DNA of 7,263 nt. Origin: Planctomycetota bacterium. Lineage in GTDB: Bacteria > Planctomycetota > Brocadiia > JAJRTI01. The number at the start of each line of letters is the position of its first letter. Position 1 is the stretch's first letter. Positions 1 to 5,878 of this stretch are shown one piece after another. The notes beneath the pieces are model-generated. The model saw only the letters and a list, made by a program, of their open reading frames with translations, searched no databases and was not told the origin of the DNA. The stretch is taken from the NCBI GenBank assembly GCA_024278415.1, contig JAJRTI010000214.1, positions 1 to 7,263 on the forward strand, given 5' to 3'. The position numbers were made by a program, and so were the translations under genes.

Positions 1-44
1 AACGTGAAACGTGAAACGTGAAACGTAAAGACGTAAAACGTAAG
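1..44. repeat. AACGTGA heptamer tandem array, cut by the window edge
   Basis: Three perfect AACGTGA heptamers lie at 1-21, a fourth with one change (AACGTAA) at 22-28, and after a 2-base slip two more ACGTAA-type units run to about 44. The core ACGT is self-complementary, so the array reads similarly on both strands. It starts at base 1, so the true array probably extends to the left. No reading frame or gene is associated with it. It resembles short tandem repeats scattered between genes in some bacterial genomes; its function is unknown. Confidence 0.8.
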
Positions 45-91
45 AAGGCCGCCGGCACGGTTCGTGGTCGGTGTTGGGAGCCAGGCAATAA

Positions 92-160
92 AATGATGGA
101 ACGCTGGAAGTGCACCAGGTAGCCCCACATTCCATGACTCCAGTATTCCATCATTCCGCT
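92..160. repeat. Octamer array folding into a long hairpin (copy A)
   Basis: Four consecutive 8-base units of the form ATTCCANN (with variants such as ACTCCAGT) fill 129-160, and units in the opposite orientation (TGGAATGA-like) fill about 92-109. As a result 92-101 pairs perfectly with 146-155 (10 bp). After a 2x2 internal loop, 104-108 pairs with 139-143 (5 bp), leaving a loop of about 30 bases. A second copy with different unit sequences lies at 2545-2614. The array ends just before the EI24 gene and contains the TTG at 160 that would otherwise extend that gene. It looks like a dispersed intergenic repeat. There is no T-tract, so it is not a standard intrinsic terminator. Confidence 0.7.
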
Positions 161-173
161 TGAGTCCCGAAGC

Positions 174-202
174 CTGGCGGCCTCGGCTACGCGCGCTATT
201 AT
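174..202 (+). promoter_or_regulatory. Possible sigma70-type promoter for the EI24 gene
   Basis: TATTAT at 197-202 matches the -10 consensus at 5 of 6 bases. CTGGCG at 174-179, 17 bases upstream, matches the -35 consensus at only 3 of 6. Transcription would begin near 209, leaving a leader of about 22 bases before ATG 232 that includes the GAGG at 219-222. The same AT-rich patch reads TATAAT on the minus strand, but nothing there needs a promoter. The weak -35 keeps confidence low. Confidence 0.25.
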
Positions 203-218
203 ACGCTCCCTTCCTCTT

Positions 219-222
219 GAGG
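219..222 (+). promoter_or_regulatory. Ribosome binding site that sets the EI24 start
   Basis: GAGG lies 9 bases before ATG 232, an acceptable spacing. The alternative in-frame TTG at 160 sits inside the octamer repeat and has no purine-rich site before it. This site therefore supports the shorter protein. Confidence 0.5.
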
Positions 223-231
223 CCAGCGTCA

Positions 232-1041
232 ATGCCCGATGACCAGCCATCCGCGATTCGCCGAGTGGCAGGCAAGCCCGTGTCGGCCGGGGCCAATATC
301 GCCCGCGGGTTCCGCTACTCGCTCATGGGCTTCCAGTTCGCGCTCTCCAAAGGCTTCAAACGGTGGACCCTCGCGCCGGTGCTCATCAGCATCGCGATCT
401 TTTCCGCGTTCGCGGCCTCGTTCGGGTACGCCTTCTGGGACTTGGTCACGAAGTGGTTCGGCAACATCGACCACTGGTACGAATGGGCGGGTGCGATCAC
501 TATTGGGCTCGTGGTGGTCGTCGCGTTCGCGCTGATCTGCTTCTTCACATTCGTGCTGCTCGTGAGCGTGCTCGCGGCTCCGTTCACGGACATCCTCTCC
601 GAGAAGACGGAAGCCAAGATCACCGGCCGCAAGCCGGACGAGCGCTTCACGCTCAAGCGCTTCGTCATGGACATCCTCCGAGGCATCAGCCACGCGCTCA
701 AGCTTGTCATGCTTCAAGTCGCCGTGCTCATCCTCGGCCTCGTGCCGTTCGTGGGGCCGCCCGTGGCGATCGTGGGCACGGCCTTGCTGTTGTCCATCGA
801 ATACATGGACCCGGCCATGGTGCGCCGGCGCATGCGGTTCAGCGAGAAGCGCCGCATGGCCACGGGCAACGCGACCAAGTGCCTGGGCTTTGGCCTGGGC
901 GCCATGCTCTGGCTCGTCATTCCCGGGGTGAACCTCGTCGCCATCCCCGCTGCGGTGTGCGGCGCGACCGCGCTGCTGCTGGATCTGGAGGGCCGTGCGA
1001 CAGGCGGCGGTGAGAGAGTGCCAAACGACACGGCCGGCTGA
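232..1041 (+). CDS. EI24/CysZ-like integral membrane protein
   Basis: A 269-residue inner-membrane protein that resembles the EI24 domain family, which includes the CysZ sulfate transporter of E. coli (about 250 residues). Hydrophobic segments lie near residues 46-69, 86-114, 156-188 and 216-250. Family-like features are the APFTDILSEKTE stretch after the second segment (116-127), the glycine/proline-rich VPFVGPP (171-177), and PGVNLVAIPAAVCGATAL near the C-terminus (231-248). A basic stretch RRRMRFSEKRR (198-208) is probably cytoplasmic. The start at ATG 232 is preferred over TTG 160 because of the GAGG ribosome site and because the 24 extra residues would be encoded partly by repeat DNA. 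No sulfate-assimilation gene is adjacent, so a sulfate role is not supported and the symbol cysZ is withheld. The family call is firm; the transported substrate is unknown. Confidence 0.85.
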   Translation: MPDDQPSAIRRVAGKPVSAGANIARGFRYSLMGFQFALSKGFKRWTLAPVLISIAIFSAFAASFGYAFWDLVTKWFGNIDHWYEWAGAITIGLVVVVAFALICFFTFVLLVSVLAAPFTDILSEKTEAKITGRKPDERFTLKRFVMDILRGISHALKLVMLQVAVLILGLVPFVGPPVAIVGTALLLSIEYMDPAMVRRRMRFSEKRRMATGNATKCLGFGLGAMLWLVIPGVNLVAIPAAVCGATALLLDLEGRATGGGERVPNDTAG

Positions 1042-1064
1042 CGGGTGGACGGAGGCCGCCTAGT

Positions 1065-1172
1065 GCCCACGTAGGTGAGCCTCCGCCAGGGCGTGTGTGC
1101 GTCAGAGGGCTCACTGACGTGAGCACTACAGGCACGGGAGGCGCACTGGCGTACGCACGACAGGCGCGCCAA
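1065..1172. repeat. Three related short hairpins with varying stems
   Basis: Three 16-base dyads share one plan, a 6-bp stem and a 4-base loop: GCCCAC-GTAG-GTGAGC (1065-1080, one mismatch), GCTCAC-TGAC-GTGAGC (1109-1124, perfect) and GCGCAC-TGGC-GTACGC (1141-1156, one mismatch). The last two belong to directly adjacent 32-base units (1109-1140 and 1141-1172) that agree at 23 positions and share a trailing CACNACAGGC. The third base pair of the stem changes from T-A to G-C between units, so pairing is kept. A fourth relative lies at 5780-5793. The rest of the 1042-1337 interval contains no convincing gene; a 69-codon open frame at 1095-1304 runs through these repeats and is probably chance. 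Confidence 0.6.
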
Positions 1173-1205
1173 CCCGCCCTACAGTGGGTGCGAATGTACC
1201 GTCGC

Positions 1206-1243
1206 GCAAGTCGTGAGCACGCCCAGACAAAGTGCTCGCTTGC
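1206..1243. other. Two-part hairpin upstream of the first oxidoreductase
   Basis: GCAAG (1206-1210) pairs with CTTGC (1239-1243), and GAGCAC (1215-1220) pairs with GTGCTC (1232-1237). The 11 base pairs are split by an asymmetric internal loop and close an 11-base loop. The structure ends about 95 bases before ATG 1338. It could be a leader structure or a processing site downstream of the EI24 gene. There is no T-run, so an intrinsic terminator is unlikely. Confidence 0.35.
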
Positions 1244-1337
1244 CTTCCCCGCGCGACTTTGGTACAAGGCTTTGCTCCAAATCCCACACTTCACTCCACA
1301 TTAGCCACCTCACCCTAGCAGCGCATCGGAGCCCGTC

Positions 1338-2519
1338 ATGGAAAAGCTACGACTTGGCGTCATCGGCTGCGGATCGGTTGTCCGCGAGATCTACCAGCAC
1401 CTCTACTTTGCGAGCGAATACTCTTCCTTTATCGAGGTCGCCGCGATCGCCGACCCCTTCGAGGTGGGGCTGAACGAGTTCGGCGACAAGTATGACATCC
1501 CCAAGGACATGCGTTTCACGTCGCACTCGGACCTCATCAAAAACGTCGCACTCGACGCGGTCATGGTCAACACGCCCGACAGCCTGCATGCAGGGCCGGC
1601 GATTGAAGCGCTCGAAGCCTGGCTGGACGTGCTCGTGCCCAAGCCGACCGCGGACTCGATCAAAGAAGCCCACTCGATGATCGAGGCTGCGAAGAAGACC
1701 GGCCGCATCCTCGCGGTCGACTTCCACAAGCGCGACGATCCGCGCATCAAGGAGGTCACCGCGCGCTATCAGGCTGGTGCGTACGGCCCCTTCCAGACGT
1801 CGGTCTGGTACATGATCGACAAGCTTCAGGTTGCAGACCCCAACTTCGAGCCGCGCTTCTTCGCGTCGCCCGACTTCGCGGAAAAGAACACGCCGGTCTC
1901 GTTCCTGACCGTGCATATGTGCGACGCGTTCCTGAATATCGTGAGCGCGAAGCCCGTGTCCGTGCGCGCCACCGGCTTCAAGCAGAAGATGCCGTCCCTC
2001 AAGCCCATCGCGGTCAACGGCTACGACCTGGTCGACACGGAGATCAAATTCGAGTCCGGCTCGCTCTGCCACATCATCACCGGGTGGGCCATCCCCAACA
2101 CCGCGCACGCGCTCACGATCCAGTCCGCGCGCATCATCTGCCAAGACGGCGTGGTCGACCTGGGCCTCGACACACCGGGGTGCCACGAACTGGTCCACGA
2201 GGGCATCATCGAGCGCAACCCGCTCTTCCGCAACTTCGAGCCCGATGGCAGCGTCTCGGGCTATGGCATGTCGAGCCCGGGCAAGCTGCTGCGGCAGATC
2301 CTCATGTCGCAAAACGGCGAGCTGAGCGAGGAGTTGCGCACCAAGCTCGACGACCCCTTCACGCAGGGCTTCTACACGACCGCGGTGCTCGAAGCCGCGC
2401 ACGAGAGCCTCGACACCGGCGAAACCAACGACAACGGCGTGGTCGCGGGCGCGGAGGTCAGCATCGCCGACCTGCTCGTGCGCGAGTTGGGCGAGGACGG
2501 CGCAAAGACGTATATGTAG
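1338..2519 (+). CDS. Gfo/Idh/MocA-type oxidoreductase with variant PKP motif
   Basis: A 393-residue cytoplasmic NAD(P)-dependent oxidoreductase; family members oxidise or reduce hydroxyl/keto groups of sugars, inositols and related compounds. The N-terminal Rossmann fold shows GVIGCGSV (7-14). An aspartate, D39, ends the second strand (AAIADP) and favours NAD. The position that normally reads E-K-P reads P101-K102-P103, so the lysine is kept and the glutamate is lost. In the C-terminal domain VHMCDAF keeps H193 and D196, but the aspartate usually four residues before the histidine is F189. DFHKRDDP (128-135) begins the second domain. GGAG at 1328-1331, six bases before ATG 1338, supports the start. 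The protein is longer than the paralogue at 6087-7076 (329 residues), with extra sequence around 280-345. The substrate is unknown, and activity may differ from classical members given the changed motifs. Confidence 0.88.
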   Translation: MEKLRLGVIGCGSVVREIYQHLYFASEYSSFIEVAAIADPFEVGLNEFGDKYDIPKDMRFTSHSDLIKNVALDAVMVNTPDSLHAGPAIEALEAWLDVLVPKPTADSIKEAHSMIEAAKKTGRILAVDFHKRDDPRIKEVTARYQAGAYGPFQTSVWYMIDKLQVADPNFEPRFFASPDFAEKNTPVSFLTVHMCDAFLNIVSAKPVSVRATGFKQKMPSLKPIAVNGYDLVDTEIKFESGSLCHIITGWAIPNTAHALTIQSARIICQDGVVDLGLDTPGCHELVHEGIIERNPLFRNFEPDGSVSGYGMSSPGKLLRQILMSQNGELSEELRTKLDDPFTQGFYTTAVLEAAHESLDTGETNDNGVVAGAEVSIADLLVRELGEDGAKTYM

Positions 2520-2544
2520 GCGAAGCGGGGGAAGGATGGGGGAT

Positions 2545-2614
2545 GGAATGGTGGAATGGAGGTACGGAGAGCCCCGGCCACCATTCCAGTCTTCCACTAT
2601 TCCGTTCTTCCGGC
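2545..2614. repeat. Octamer array folding into a hairpin (copy B)
   Basis: Four 8-base units of ATTCCANT or CTTCCNNT type occupy 2583-2614, with opposite-facing units (TGGAATGG-like) at 2545-2560. The 12 bases at 2545-2556 pair with 2592-2603 with a single G-T wobble; TGGA at 2557-2560 pairs with TCCA at 2585-2588 after a 3-base bulge. The element has the same architecture as the one at 92-160, and both contain AGCCCC followed by a CA/CCA-rich stretch in the loop. It sits between two convergent genes, where a folded RNA could separate transcripts from either side. It lacks the T-tract of an intrinsic terminator. Confidence 0.7.
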
Positions 2615-2640
2615 TGCGTTCACTGCATGGCAGAGCCGCC

Positions 2641-5484
2641 CTACCGATACGTCACAAAGAACGGCGACGCCCATGCGATCTCCGGGTCGCCGTCCGGGGC
2701 CTCCGGGTCGCGCTGGAACACGCGCACGTAGTAGTAGGCCTTCCCCGCCTGCGCGTCGTCGTCCCGGAACTCCGCGTTGAATGTGCGCGCGTTCGGCCGC
2801 TTGGTCCAAATGTACTTCCCGTTGCGCACCACGTCCATCCGCCGAATCGTGTCAGGCGCGGAGACCCGAATCTGGATCGACGGCGGGTTAGCCGCATCGG
2901 CCTCGAACGTCTCGCCCGGCATGCGATCGTCCATGGTGGTCTTGAGGAGGATCTGGTCGGTCGCGGCGTACGTGCGTTTGGCGAGCATGGCGTCGAGCAC
3001 ACCCGCGCGGTTGGCTTGCTCCACCCACACGCACCCGAAGCTGTTGTGCGTGGACGCGTGGTCGCTGAAACTCACGAAGCCGTACAGGTTGCCCTTCGCG
3101 AGCGCGTCCTGCGCGAAGTGCCCGGGCTGTTTCGTTTGCGTCGGCCCGCGCTTTTCTCTGGGCGGCAGGTTCCATCGCTCGTAACTGCCGCGGCAGCCCT
3201 GGTAGATTTCGAGCAGGCAGTCGAACGGCGCGTTCGGCCAGTTCCAGTCCGCGAGCGGGCCGGCCGCGAACGTGTGGGGCACGATGACGCACTTCTGCCC
3301 GGGCTGCGTGAGCACGTTCTTGCGCACCCACTTCCACAGCTCCGGCGGCTGGTTCGCCGGCGCGCTCGCGCCGCCCTTGCGGTCGATCATGCGCAGCGGC
3401 GCGCCGCGCTTGAGGAAGATGATGTTGCGGTGCCCCGCGGGCCGGGACAGGCTGTGCTCGTAGCTGTACACCGCGATGAAATACGGCGGGCAGTTGAAGA
3501 GGTCCGCGGCTTTCTGCGTCCACCACCACTGGTAGTCGCGCAGCCCATCCGGCCAGCGGCCGCCGAAGACCTCGTTGTGGTCGCCCATGCCCAGGTAGTC
3601 GAGATACGCCGCGTCATACGCGTAGCGATAGGTATCCATGATCGACGCATCGACCGCGCTGTGGCCGCGAATGTCGCTGTGCCGGTGGCAGTCGCCCATG
3701 ACGAGCGTGTACGTCTTGCCGGCCACGGTCAGGGTCGGCCGCGCGGGCTTGGGCTTGCCCCGCGTCGGCTCCGGCAGTTCGGCGGGCCTCAACTCGACCT
3801 TCGCCAGCCCGGCGCCCTTGGGCAGGGTGGCGACGAAGGTGCGGTAGATCAGCGAGTGCTTTTGGTCCTTTGGCAGGTTCTGCGGGGACCGCATGTCCGC
3901 GGCGTACGCGACGCACAGCGCTCCGTCCGGGCCGATGCTCGGCCACGCCCACATGGTGTTGCGGCCGCCGCTGTCCTTGAACCGCCAAGGCCCCACCCAC
4001 CCCTCATCCGTGAGCTTGGCCGCGTACTCGTGATACATCTCCGTCGGCCTGCGAATGGTCCAGTGCCGGAACACCAGCCACAGCGTGCCAGCGGCGTCGG
4101 TCGCGAGTTGCGGCAGCTCCGCGAATTGCTTCATGCGGCCGGTGAAGATCGCATCGATCTTCGCGGCCGGGTCCAGAACCTTCTCGCCGTCGTACACGCG
4201 CAGGGCCAGCGTACGCGACCTGTGCAGGCCCGCGCTGCCCTTCATCGAACTGGCCCGGGAGAAATCCTTGCCCCAGTTGACGCTCGCCTCGTCCCACGCC
4301 ACCCACACGCGGTTGCGCGCGTCGACCGCGACCGTGGGGTGGAACTGCGCAGCCGGCTCCGTGGTCATGGCCACGACCGGCCCGAGCCCGCGCACGTCGA
4401 ACCGGCGCAGGAACACGTCGTAGTTGCCGGTCTCGTAGCTGTCCCACACGATCCACGCGCTGCCGTTTGCGTCGCACGCGACCTGGGGCTGCCAGTCGTG
4501 CGCGGGGCTCGGCGAGACGCGCGTCTCCTCGCCCCACTGGCCGTTGCGCAGCCAGCGCGCGTACACGTCGCTGTTGCCGCCGCGAAGGCTCTGCCACACG
4601 AGCACCACGTCGCCGTTGCGCGCCTTGGCCATGCGCGCCTGGAAGTCGCTGTATGGCGCGGTTGTCAGCCGCTGCACCGCGCCGACCTTGCCATCCGGTG
4701 AGACCGTGGCCGCGTACAGGTCGAAGTTGCCGTCGCGCTGGGCAGACCACACGAAGAGGCCCGCGTTGCCAACGGTCTGCGTCGCGACCCAGTAGTGATC
4801 CCACAGGCCGTCCGCGATCTCGACGGCCGCTCCCCACGCTCCGCCCTTGGGCTTGCGGCGCACCACCACGCGGTCGCGGTCCTGGCCGTTCCACTCGACG
4901 AACCCCGCCCACAGCGCGCCATCGTCGGCCATGGCGATGGAGGCCCACTCGCTCTGTTTGGCGGGATCGCTGATCCGTTCCGGCTCGAACTCGCCGAGCA
5001 CCTTGGCGAGGGGCGCTTGCCTGGCCCGGCGCCGGCCCTTGCCCCGGCCGCGTGGGTGCTTGCCCTTGGGGTAGCCCAGGAACACCTTCACGTTCCCGCC
5101 CAGCCGGTCGACGCCCTGCTTCGTCAACTCATTGATGCGGAACGAGAAGTCGCCGCCCTTGGTCTTGACCGTAACGACCGCGTCCTTGAGCGCATCGACC
5201 TTGAGGAACAGGCCCTTGCCGCGGACCTTGGCCTTGGGGTTGTGCTCCAGCCCTCGGCCATACACGATCGTCCACGACTGGTCCGGGTGGATTTTGTCCA
5301 TGCTGCCGGAATCGTTCTTGACGAACGTAATCTTGCCCGTGCTGACTTCGGCGCGTCCGCTCCAATCTTGCATCACTTCCGGGTGAGCCGCGCTCCATTG
5401 GATGTAGATGTCTTGCGGCGCCGCGGCCGCGGGGCGACTTGCAAACAGCATGGCCGTAAGGGCGAAAAGGTAGGTGCGTGTCAT
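2641..5484 (-). CDS. Exported seven-repeat propeller protein with C-terminal PHP-type metallohydrolase
   Basis: A 947-residue exported protein. Residues 1-22 form a signal peptide (MTRTYLFALTAMLFASRPAA, then AA). Residues 24-137 look like a beta-rich domain I cannot name. A very basic linker follows (GKHPRGRGKGRRRAR, 141-155). Seven similar blocks begin near 178, 230, 280, 330, 380, 455 and 512, typified by WQPQVACDANGSAWIVWDSY; this implies a seven-bladed beta-propeller. From about 590 comes a PHP-like metal site: GDCHRHS (597-603; D598, H600, H602), GDHNE (634-638), YEH (675-677), GHRN (684-687), PHT (736-738), EIYQG (759-763) and SFSDHASTH (805-813). This resembles the CehA/McbA and DUF3604 groups, whose members include ester hydrolases. 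The C-terminal 80 residues, with AYYYVRVFQRD, look like a small beta domain. GGAGG at 5491-5495, six bases upstream, supports the ATG at 5484. Substrate unknown; it may be an ester, phosphoester or amide. Confidence 0.85.
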   Translation of the reverse strand: MTRTYLFALTAMLFASRPAAAAPQDIYIQWSAAHPEVMQDWSGRAEVSTGKITFVKNDSGSMDKIHPDQSWTIVYGRGLEHNPKAKVRGKGLFLKVDALKDAVVTVKTKGGDFSFRINELTKQGVDRLGGNVKVFLGYPKGKHPRGRGKGRRRARQAPLAKVLGEFEPERISDPAKQSEWASIAMADDGALWAGFVEWNGQDRDRVVVRRKPKGGAWGAAVEIADGLWDHYWVATQTVGNAGLFVWSAQRDGNFDLYAATVSPDGKVGAVQRLTTAPYSDFQARMAKARNGDVVLVWQSLRGGNSDVYARWLRNGQWGEETRVSPSPAHDWQPQVACDANGSAWIVWDSYETGNYDVFLRRFDVRGLGPVVAMTTEPAAQFHPTVAVDARNRVWVAWDEASVNWGKDFSRASSMKGSAGLHRSRTLALRVYDGEKVLDPAAKIDAIFTGRMKQFAELPQLATDAAGTLWLVFRHWTIRRPTEMYHEYAAKLTDEGWVGPWRFKDSGGRNTMWAWPSIGPDGALCVAYAADMRSPQNLPKDQKHSLIYRTFVATLPKGAGLAKVELRPAELPEPTRGKPKPARPTLTVAGKTYTLVMGDCHRHSDIRGHSAVDASIMDTYRYAYDAAYLDYLGMGDHNEVFGGRWPDGLRDYQWWWTQKAADLFNCPPYFIAVYSYEHSLSRPAGHRNIIFLKRGAPLRMIDRKGGASAPANQPPELWKWVRKNVLTQPGQKCVIVPHTFAAGPLADWNWPNAPFDCLLEIYQGCRGSYERWNLPPREKRGPTQTKQPGHFAQDALAKGNLYGFVSFSDHASTHNSFGCVWVEQANRAGVLDAMLAKRTYAATDQILLKTTMDDRMPGETFEADAANPPSIQIRVSAPDTIRRMDVVRNGKYIWTKRPNARTFNAEFRDDDAQAGKAYYYVRVFQRDPEAPDGDPEIAWASPFFVTYR

Positions 5485-5490
5485 GCCTCG

Positions 5491-5495
5491 CCTCC
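5491..5495 (-). promoter_or_regulatory. Strong ribosome binding site of the propeller-PHP gene
   Basis: On the minus strand GGAGG precedes the ATG (5484-5482) by six bases. This near-ideal site fixes the start and keeps the complete signal peptide. Confidence 0.75.
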
Positions 5496-5517
5496 AAGGG
5501 TAAGAATGCCGCTCGAC

Positions 5518-5545
5518 ATGTTAGCAGTTCTCCGGCACCGTTCAA
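5518..5545 (-). promoter_or_regulatory. Probable sigma70-type promoter of the propeller-PHP gene
   Basis: Reading the minus strand, TTGAAC (5545-5540) matches the -35 consensus at 4 of 6 bases. After a 16-base spacer, TAACAT (5523-5518) matches the -10 consensus at 4 of 6. Transcription would start near 5511, giving a leader of about 26 bases that contains the GGAGG site. Spacing, position and strand all agree, but neither hexamer is perfect. Confidence 0.4.
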
Positions 5546-5654
5546 CAACATGGGGATGCCTCCAACGCATCCAGCAAGGCAACGAGTGGCACCCCCACTC
5601 GCGCGAGCGCGCAACCGCCTCCGAGGATTTGCCGACGCCAAGAGGGACGCGTGT

Positions 5655-5691
5655 AGTATACTTGGTATTGGCTTGATGCTCAGAGAGCATC
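5655..5691. promoter_or_regulatory. Palindrome AGTATACT and adjacent perfect hairpin
   Basis: AGTATACT at 5655-5662 is self-complementary and supplies TATACT (5 of 6 to the -10 consensus) on both strands, though no good -35 lies at the right distance on either. Twelve bases on, GATGCTC (5675-5681) and GAGCATC (5685-5691) form a perfect 7-bp inverted repeat around AGA. The pair could be an operator with a bidirectional -10, but a chance dyad is not excluded. Confidence 0.3.
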
Positions 5692-5725
5692 TGTCGCGAA
5701 ATGCCGCGCGACGGGCGTTCGTAGC

Positions 5726-5741
5726 GCGCTCGTAAGAGCGT
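5726..5741. repeat. Short hairpin with GTAA loop
   Basis: CGCTC (5727-5731) pairs with GAGCG (5736-5740) around GTAA, and an outer G-T wobble (5726, 5741) extends the stem. The 6+4+6 plan matches the hairpins at 1065-1172 and 5780-5793, and it lies 38 bases before the latter, close to the 32-44 base spacing seen at 1065-1172. Membership of that family is an inference from layout. Confidence 0.4.
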
Positions 5742-5779
5742 CTCTGAACCGCGCCACACCGCAAAGCCGCAGCACGGAA

Positions 5780-5793
5780 CGCACTGACGTGCG
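5780..5793. repeat. TGAC-loop hairpin, distant copy of the 1065-1172 family
   Basis: CGCAC-TGAC-GTGCG is a perfect 5-bp stem with the same TGAC loop as the copy at 1109-1124. The 19 bases from CACTGACGTG at 5782 to CTACA at 5800 match 1112-1130 at 16 positions. The variable stem pair is G-C here and T-A in the other copy, so pairing is conserved while sequence changes. Confidence 0.6.
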
Positions 5794-5866
5794 AGCTACA
5801 AGCTGCCTGCGTGCATTTCGAAAGTGGTTCTTGCCCGTTTCTTCATGTCATGGGCCAGTATCGGGA

Positions 5867-5873
5867 AAGGAGG
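5867..5873 (+). promoter_or_regulatory. Ribosome binding site that sets the start of the small gene
   Basis: AAGGAGG lies five bases before ATG 5879 and only two before the overlapping ATG 5876. The second ATG therefore has the better spacing. An in-frame GTG at 5789 would add 30 residues encoded partly by the hairpin repeat and has no such site. Confidence 0.7.
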
Positions 5874-5878
5874 AAATG

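Larger units (their letters stand above)
5485..5878. other. 394-bp intergenic region between divergent genes
   Basis: This interval separates the divergent starts of the propeller-PHP gene (minus) and the small helical gene (plus). It holds the probable promoter at 5518-5545, an AGTATACT palindrome, a perfect 7-bp hairpin (5675-5691), a GTAA-loop hairpin (5726-5741) and a TGAC-loop hairpin (5780-5793). Open frames on both strands between about 5478 and 5764 have no ribosome site and overlap these dyads, so I do not regard them as genes. I see no clear promoter for the small gene at 5879. Confidence 0.6.

Noticed and set aside
160..231. TTG start extending the EI24 protein by 24 residues
   Set aside because: It lies in the octamer array with no Shine-Dalgarno site; ATG 232 has GAGG at 9 bases.
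232..1041. Naming the membrane protein cysZ, a sulfate transporter
   Set aside because: Only the family resemblance is visible; no sulfur-assimilation gene is nearby and the substrate is unproven.
1065..1172. Tandem units as a small CRISPR array
   Set aside because: Units are only 23 of 32 identical and adjacent without unique spacers, and no cas gene is present.
1095..1304. A 69-codon frame after the EI24 gene
   Set aside because: It runs through the hairpin repeats and has no supporting ribosome site or recognisable composition.
1347..2597. A 416-codon minus-strand frame opposite the first oxidoreductase
   Set aside because: It is an antisense shadow of a gene with clear Rossmann motifs; the product is low in complexity (V, R, D, E rich) and has no ribosome site.
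2536..4701. A 721-codon plus-strand frame opposite the propeller-PHP gene
   Set aside because: Its product is rich in R, V, H and P with no recognisable motif, begins inside the octamer hairpin, and mirrors the codon bias of the opposite gene, which has a signal peptide, repeats and metal motifs.
5600..5616. CTCGCGCGAG palindrome in the intergenic region
   Set aside because: CG-rich palindromes of this length are common by chance in GC-rich DNA.
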